Shown piece after piece: positions 33,080-36,653 of a stretch of DNA of 36,653 bases (positions within the stretch are counted from its first letter, which is position 1; each line of letters opens with the position of its first letter). The notes under the pieces are model-generated. The model worked only from the letters and a program-made list of their open reading frames with translations, ran no database searches and was not told the origin of the DNA. The DNA comes from DATBFX01 sp036558305 (GTDB lineage: Bacteria; Chloroflexota; Chloroflexia; Thermomicrobiales; UBA6265): the NCBI GenBank assembly GCA_036558305.1, contig DATBFX010000271.1, positions 1 through 36,653 of the forward strand. The letters run 5' to 3'. The position numbers and the translations under genes were made by a program.

Positions 33080-33633
33080 GCCTGGTCACCGCCCACGCCG
33101 AAAACCGTGAAGTGGGCGCGTGGGGCGTCGTCCCGCAATCTGGCGAGCGATTCCCCGCGAGCGGGATCGGGATCGTCGCGGACGATGAGGTAGTCGTCAA
33201 AGCCCGGCGGCAGGACGACGTCGGTCACCGTGTAGATCCCGAGCGGCAAGTCCGCCCAGGTGTAGCTGCCGTCGCCGTTGGAGGTCGCCTCGTCGCGCGT
33301 CAACAGGATGCCCGCCGACTCGCTGTCCACCGAAGCGCCGGTGCCCCCGACAATCGGCACGCAGATCGACGTGTCGGCATCGGCCGGCGCCACGCCGGTC
33401 GGGCACCCGAAGAACGCCACCGTGATCGAACCCGGACCAGCCATCGGCACCACCGGCGATGCCCGCGGCGACGCGTCCGGCGAGGCACGATCGGTTGCGA
33501 TCGGCGTCGCGGCGCCGACCTTGAGGTCGCCACCGGCGGGCAGACCGTTGAGGGCGAACTCCGACACGGCCAGCAGAAGGACGATCGGCAGCCCGACCAG
33601 GAGCGTCGTCGATCGTTGGCGCACGCGCGGCAT
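33076..33633 (-). CDS. Secreted CPxG-domain protein (family member A)
   Basis: A 185-residue exported protein of unknown function. A basic start and hydrophobic TLLVGLPIVLLLAVSEFAL (10-28) form a signal peptide or anchor. A Pro/Ser-rich linker (43-66, with ASPDASPRASP) follows. The folded part starts GSITVAFFGCPTG (68-80) with C77 and C91, then a beta-sandwich with GSYTWADLPLGIYTVTDVVL, of the kind found in SpaA/collagen-adhesin repeats. Two other genes in the window share this C-P-x-G...C layout. The start at 33633 (ATG) has AAGGA 7 bases upstream; a TTG six codons earlier is an alternative. It leads the unit secreted protein-Maf-GH4, an odd pairing. Confidence 0.75.
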   Translation of the reverse strand: MPRVRQRSTTLLVGLPIVLLLAVSEFALNGLPAGGDLKVGAATPIATDRASPDASPRASPVVPMAGPGSITVAFFGCPTGVAPADADTSICVPIVGGTGASVDSESAGILLTRDEATSNGDGSYTWADLPLGIYTVTDVVLPPGFDDYLIVRDDPDPARGESLARLRDDAPRAHFTVFGVGGDQA

Positions 33634-33816
33634 GAGCCTGTCCTTCGTCAACGTGTCGGGGCGACCTCAGCCGGAAGGCGCCGCCGCGGCGTCGGGAATT
33701 GCCACTCCGAATCGGCGGCGGTCATTGTCGCCGATTCGAAGGGAGCAGATGCGGTCGGTTCTGCTGGTAGGATGCGAGCACTGGGGACACGACCGAGCCA
33801 CGAAGGGAGAAACGGC

Positions 33817-34620
33817 ATGACGGGACTGAGCGGGAAGGTCGCGCTGGTGACGGGCGCGGCCAACGGGATCGGCCGGGCGATCGCGGAGCGATTGGTCGCG
33901 GACGGGATGCGCGTCCTGGCGCTCGATCTCGAAGCGGCGACCGTGGACCAAATGGCGGCGGAACTGGCACAGGGCGGCGGCGAGATCGTGTCGTTCGCGG
34001 GCGACATCTCGCGCCGGGCAGACGTCGCGGCGGCCGTCCGTCGTTGCCGCGAACATTTCGGCGGGCTCGACGTCCTCGTCGCCAACGCCGGTATCGCCGA
34101 CGCGCAACCGTTCCTCGACATCGGGGAGGAATCGTGGCGGCGGATCATCGACGTCAACCTCACCGGCACCTTCTTCTGCATCCAGGAGGCGGCGCGGATG
34201 ATGGTGCCGGCTCACAGGGGTGCGATCGTCGTCACGTCGTCGACGAACGGCTGGTACGTCGAATCGAACATGTGGCACTACAACGCGTCCAAGGGCGGCC
34301 TGATCGCGCTCGTCCGCTCGGCGGCGCTGGACCTCGGCCCCCACGGCGTCCGCGTCAACGCGATCGAACCCAGCATGGTCCGCACCCGCGCCAACTACGT
34401 CGTCGACGACCCGATCTTCGCCCCCGAGTACCTGAAGCACGTCCCGCTCGGCCGCTTCGCCGAACCGGCCGAGATCGCCGCGGTCGTCGCCTTCCTCGCC
34501 TCCGACGAGGCGTCGTACGTGACCGGGCACGCCCTGACGATCGACGGCGGCCTGACGCTGGGCGCCGTGCTGCCGCTGCCGGAGACGCCGCTCCCCGGCG
34601 CGGTACGGACGGCGCAGTGA
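33817..34620 (+). CDS. Short-chain dehydrogenase/reductase (SDR family)
   Basis: A 267-residue NAD(P)-dependent classical SDR. Seen: the nucleotide motif TGAANGIG at 12-19, an acidic ending of the second strand (LALDLE, D37) that favours NAD over NADP, the NAG motif at 90-92, N114, the catalytic Ser (S141/S142), Y155 and K159 in YNASK, and VNAIEPSMVRT after it. The C-terminus ends TGHALTIDGG followed by a 20-residue tail. Substrate is unknown; the closest styles are 3-oxoacyl reductase, glucose dehydrogenase and related 2-keto-sugar enzymes. ATG 33817 follows AGGGAGA at 6 bases. TAGGAT at 33768-33773 could be a -10 element. Neighbours are secreted-protein genes on the opposite strand, so it is probably a single-gene transcript. 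Confidence 0.95.
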   Translation: MTGLSGKVALVTGAANGIGRAIAERLVADGMRVLALDLEAATVDQMAAELAQGGGEIVSFAGDISRRADVAAAVRRCREHFGGLDVLVANAGIADAQPFLDIGEESWRRIIDVNLTGTFFCIQEAARMMVPAHRGAIVVTSSTNGWYVESNMWHYNASKGGLIALVRSAALDLGPHGVRVNAIEPSMVRTRANYVVDDPIFAPEYLKHVPLGRFAEPAEIAAVVAFLASDEASYVTGHALTIDGGLTLGAVLPLPETPLPGAVRTAQ

Positions 34621-34629
34621 CGGAGTGGC

Positions 34630-34663
34630 GTCGCTCGCCTCACGGTTCCGCCGGCGAGGCGAC
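34630..34663. terminator. Possible hairpin between convergent genes
   Basis: GTCGCTCGCC (34630-34639) can pair with GGCGAGGCGAC (34653-34663) with one bulge, ten bases after the SDR stop and overlapping the end of the opposing gene. No T-run. Weakly supported. Confidence 0.25.
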
Positions 34664-36001
34664 CGGCGTGCCCGCCTCAGGCGACGCCGCCGGGACCGCG
34701 GTCGGCCGCTCCTCCTCCGCCAGCGTCGGCGCGACGAAGACCCAGACGTCCGTCTTGCTCGGGTCGGATGCATCGGGCGTCAGGCAGGCAATCCCCTCGT
34801 ACCCCGAGCCGTTCACCTCGCGCAGGCCGACCGCGAGCGATCCGTCCGCCCGCCGGACGCCGCCGATCTCGCCGCAGACGATGTAGACGTTCATCGCGTC
34901 GTGGCTCTGGTGGACGTTGACCGCGTGCGCGGTCGCCAGCAGATCGGCGAGCGACACATCGATCACCGTGTACGACGACTCTGCCGCCGTTGCGCGGCGC
35001 GACCCCTCGGCGTCGCCCGCCGGCGCGGAGGGGTCGGTCAGGTCCCAGTGAGGGTCCTTGCGCAGGCGGTCGCACGTGCCGAGGTGGACGTGGGCGGACC
35101 GGCCCTCGACCGGCGTGGCGGTGGGTTCGATGGCGGGCGCCTCGGTCGGCGCTTCTGTCGCCGCCAGTGCGTTGGCGGGGAGGGCCAAGAAGATCGGCTC
35201 GCCGTACTCGCCGGCGGGGGGCTCATTCGGAATCTCCCACGTCTGGGGGTTGGGGCTGTCGAGGGCGTACCCGGCCGGGAAGGCCGACTCGTCGGCGGTG
35301 ACGACGACGGTGCTGCCGAACGGGACTTCGACGTCGCAAAACGCCGCGCGCGCGTCCGGGACGTTGGCCGCGGTGACGCAACGCGCGATGACCTGGCCGT
35401 CCTCCGTCGCGAACGCGATCGTGACCCCTTCGACGGGAACACACCCGCCATTGTAGAACGGGCCGAGCGTCGGCCGTTCCTGGCACGCGACGGCGATGGC
35501 GCCGAAGAGGAAGCCCGCGTCCGCCTGGTTGGCCGGGGCGAAGTTGTAGACCGACAGGGCGGCGTCGGGCGCGTCCTCGGTGATCCGCAGGGTGACGAAC
35601 CGCCCGTCCCACCCGACCACGGCGTCCCCCTCGACGTCGAACGTCTCGTAGCCGGCCGGCTTGATCGACTCGCGGATGCCCCAGTTGACACCGGTGAACC
35701 AGGACGCGGCGGCCGGGCCGGGCGACCAGGTGTAGGAGATGCCATCGAAGCTCGCATCGGCCAGCGTGAGCGCCGTCTGCTCGCCGCCGAGCGAGACGAT
35801 CTCGAAGTCGAACCCATCGGTGACGAGTGAGCAATCGGCGGGCACGAGCGTGTCCGCCGTTACCCCCGGCGGGCAGGTGTAGACCGTCGCCGTGATCGTC
35901 GCGGGCGGCATCTGTTGCGCCCGCCCGGTCCACGCGGCAAGCGGCAGGACCGCGGAGAGGGCGAGCACGACGAGCAACCCGAACGCGGGCGCGGAACGCA
36001 T
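34640..36001 (-). CDS. Secreted multidomain CPxG protein with C-terminal HVHLGTC domain (family member B)
   Basis: A 453-residue exported protein of unknown function. Signal peptide at 1-30 (LLVVLALSAVLPLAAWTG). Domain 1 (about 34-155) starts ATITATVYTCPPG with C43 and C57 and includes SYTWSPGPAAASW and RESIKPAGYETF. Domain 2 (about 165-275) has C173, C187, C208 and C222 and looks like a diverged repeat (GGCVPVEGVTIAFATEDGQ). A Thr/Pro/Ala linker (280-300) leads to a third domain, HVHLGTCDRL at 304-313 through AVNVHQSHDAMNVYIVCGEI (360-379), a small Cys-paired domain, and a Pro-rich tail. I chose ATG 36001 because GGGGAGA lies 6 bases upstream; an ATG at 36007 is too close to it. Cell-surface binding is a reasonable guess. 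Confidence 0.8.
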   Translation of the reverse strand: MRSAPAFGLLVVLALSAVLPLAAWTGRAQQMPPATITATVYTCPPGVTADTLVPADCSLVTDGFDFEIVSLGGEQTALTLADASFDGISYTWSPGPAAASWFTGVNWGIRESIKPAGYETFDVEGDAVVGWDGRFVTLRITEDAPDAALSVYNFAPANQADAGFLFGAIAVACQERPTLGPFYNGGCVPVEGVTIAFATEDGQVIARCVTAANVPDARAAFCDVEVPFGSTVVVTADESAFPAGYALDSPNPQTWEIPNEPPAGEYGEPIFLALPANALAATEAPTEAPAIEPTATPVEGRSAHVHLGTCDRLRKDPHWDLTDPSAPAGDAEGSRRATAAESSYTVIDVSLADLLATAHAVNVHQSHDAMNVYIVCGEIGGVRRADGSLAVGLREVNGSGYEGIACLTPDASDPSKTDVWVFVAPTLAEEERPTAVPAASPEAGTPVASPAEP

Positions 36002-36099
36002 CGACATTCTCCCCGACACGGCGCTCGGTCCGCGTTCGCAAACCGAGCGCCGGTCGCGACGGTGGTCACCGATGCACCATCGCGACCGGCTGCCGGCGC

Positions 36100-36582
36100 T
36101 CAAGCGCCCTTGCCGCTCTCGGGAACGAAGTAGACGTCGCAGACGGCCTGGGCGCCGGTGGCGAGTCGGTACCGGAAGAACGCCCGGCCCAGGCTATCGG
36201 TGCCCACCCCGTGCTCCGTCGCCTTCTCTCCGGTGGACGGCACCGAGCAGAAGGCGCGCATGTGCAGGAATTCGTTCGGCGTCTGCCCGCCCGTCTGCGT
36301 GATTGTGCGGGTGCCGCCGGTCAAGCCGCTGAACTTGATGTTGCCGCGGCTGTTGACCGTCTTCGATCCGTGGCCGTTGATCTTGAAGGCGACATCGGCC
36401 CCGGCCAGGTGCGAGTGGCAGTCGGTGAAGATGTCGGTGGTCGGCTGCCCGGCCGGGCAAAGCCGGACGTGCAGGGTGATCGACCCGGTGGCGGCGGCGG
36501 CCGAGCCGGGCGACAGGGCCACGGTCCCGGCGAGCAACATCACCCCGATGGCCACTCGCCCGATCAATCCAAAGGCTCGCAT
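36100..36582 (-). CDS. Small secreted CPxG-domain protein (family member C)
   Basis: A 160-residue exported protein of unknown function. Signal peptide 1-31 (GRVAIGVMLLAGTVAL, cleavage near SAAAA). The mature part is one domain: GSITLHVRLCPAG (33-45) with C42 and C55, then GNIKFSGLTGGTRTITQTGG (80-99) and two more cysteines, C112 and C148, ending VCDVYFVPESGKG. The four cysteines could make two disulfides. The order matches family member A and domain 1 of member B. ATG 36582 is firm: AAAGGAGG lies 6 bases upstream. It is followed by member B on the same strand after 98 bases, so they may be one transcript. Confidence 0.82.
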   Translation of the reverse strand: MRAFGLIGRVAIGVMLLAGTVALSPGSAAAATGSITLHVRLCPAGQPTTDIFTDCHSHLAGADVAFKINGHGSKTVNSRGNIKFSGLTGGTRTITQTGGQTPNEFLHMRAFCSVPSTGEKATEHGVGTDSLGRAFFRYRLATGAQAVCDVYFVPESGKGA

Positions 36583-36653
36583 GCGGATCCTCCTTTCGGT
36601 AACCCGGCGGACCCCACCAGCCCGCCGCACAACCCGGCCGGCAGACGCGCTCG

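Overview
The window is GC-rich DNA from a bacterium. Its gene content points to the phylum Chloroflexota, probably class Thermomicrobia (a Sphaerobacter-like lineage): strong AGGAGG-type ribosome sites with many GTG starts, a solitary MalT-type LuxR regulator, several small secreted proteins with C-P-x-G motifs, and a mix of sugar-related enzymes. This placement is inference from gene style; no rRNA or other marker gene is present. I see no tRNA, rRNA, CRISPR array, integrase or transposase.

Layout. Positions 1-12600 are almost entirely minus-strand genes: a sulfatase cut by the window edge, two membrane proteins (DUF2254 and one unassigned), a GH1 beta-glucosidase, a membrane-anchored alkaline-phosphatase-superfamily enzyme, a possible MscS channel remnant, a DUF4203 membrane protein, a GH3 beta-glucosidase, a Tat-exported alpha-carbonic anhydrase and a small conserved protein. 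GH1 and GH3 both lack signal peptides, so oligosaccharides are probably taken up and hydrolysed inside the cell. From 12838 to 19807 come the MalT-type regulator, an LtrA membrane protein, a 63-residue protein, a PLDc_N membrane protein and a secreted SH3 protein. From 20075 strands alternate: a secreted protein with an internal duplication, a malate/L-lactate-type dehydrogenase, a leaderless two-gene unit containing tandem annexin repeats, a D-lactate/glycolate oxidase-type flavoprotein, a conserved coiled-coil protein, a PLP decarboxylase and two sugar ABC permeases, the first lacking its N-terminus. The right end holds a secreted protein-Maf-GH4 unit, an SDR dehydrogenase and two more secreted proteins related to the first.

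Most notable are: (1) the 481-residue protein at 23281-24726, which joins an LQRTAGN motif, typical of proteins linked to extracellular contractile injection systems, to two annexin repeats and an unknown C-terminal domain, with an uncharacterised leaderless partner downstream; (2) a dispersed palindromic element in three copies, each just after a stop codon, one able to form a perfect 37-bp stem, and all with an oriented central core; (3) three secreted proteins clustered at 33076-36582 that share a C-P-x-G...C beta-domain; and (4) a sugar-permease operon whose 5' part seems to have been deleted. No contractile-injection structural genes lie in the window.
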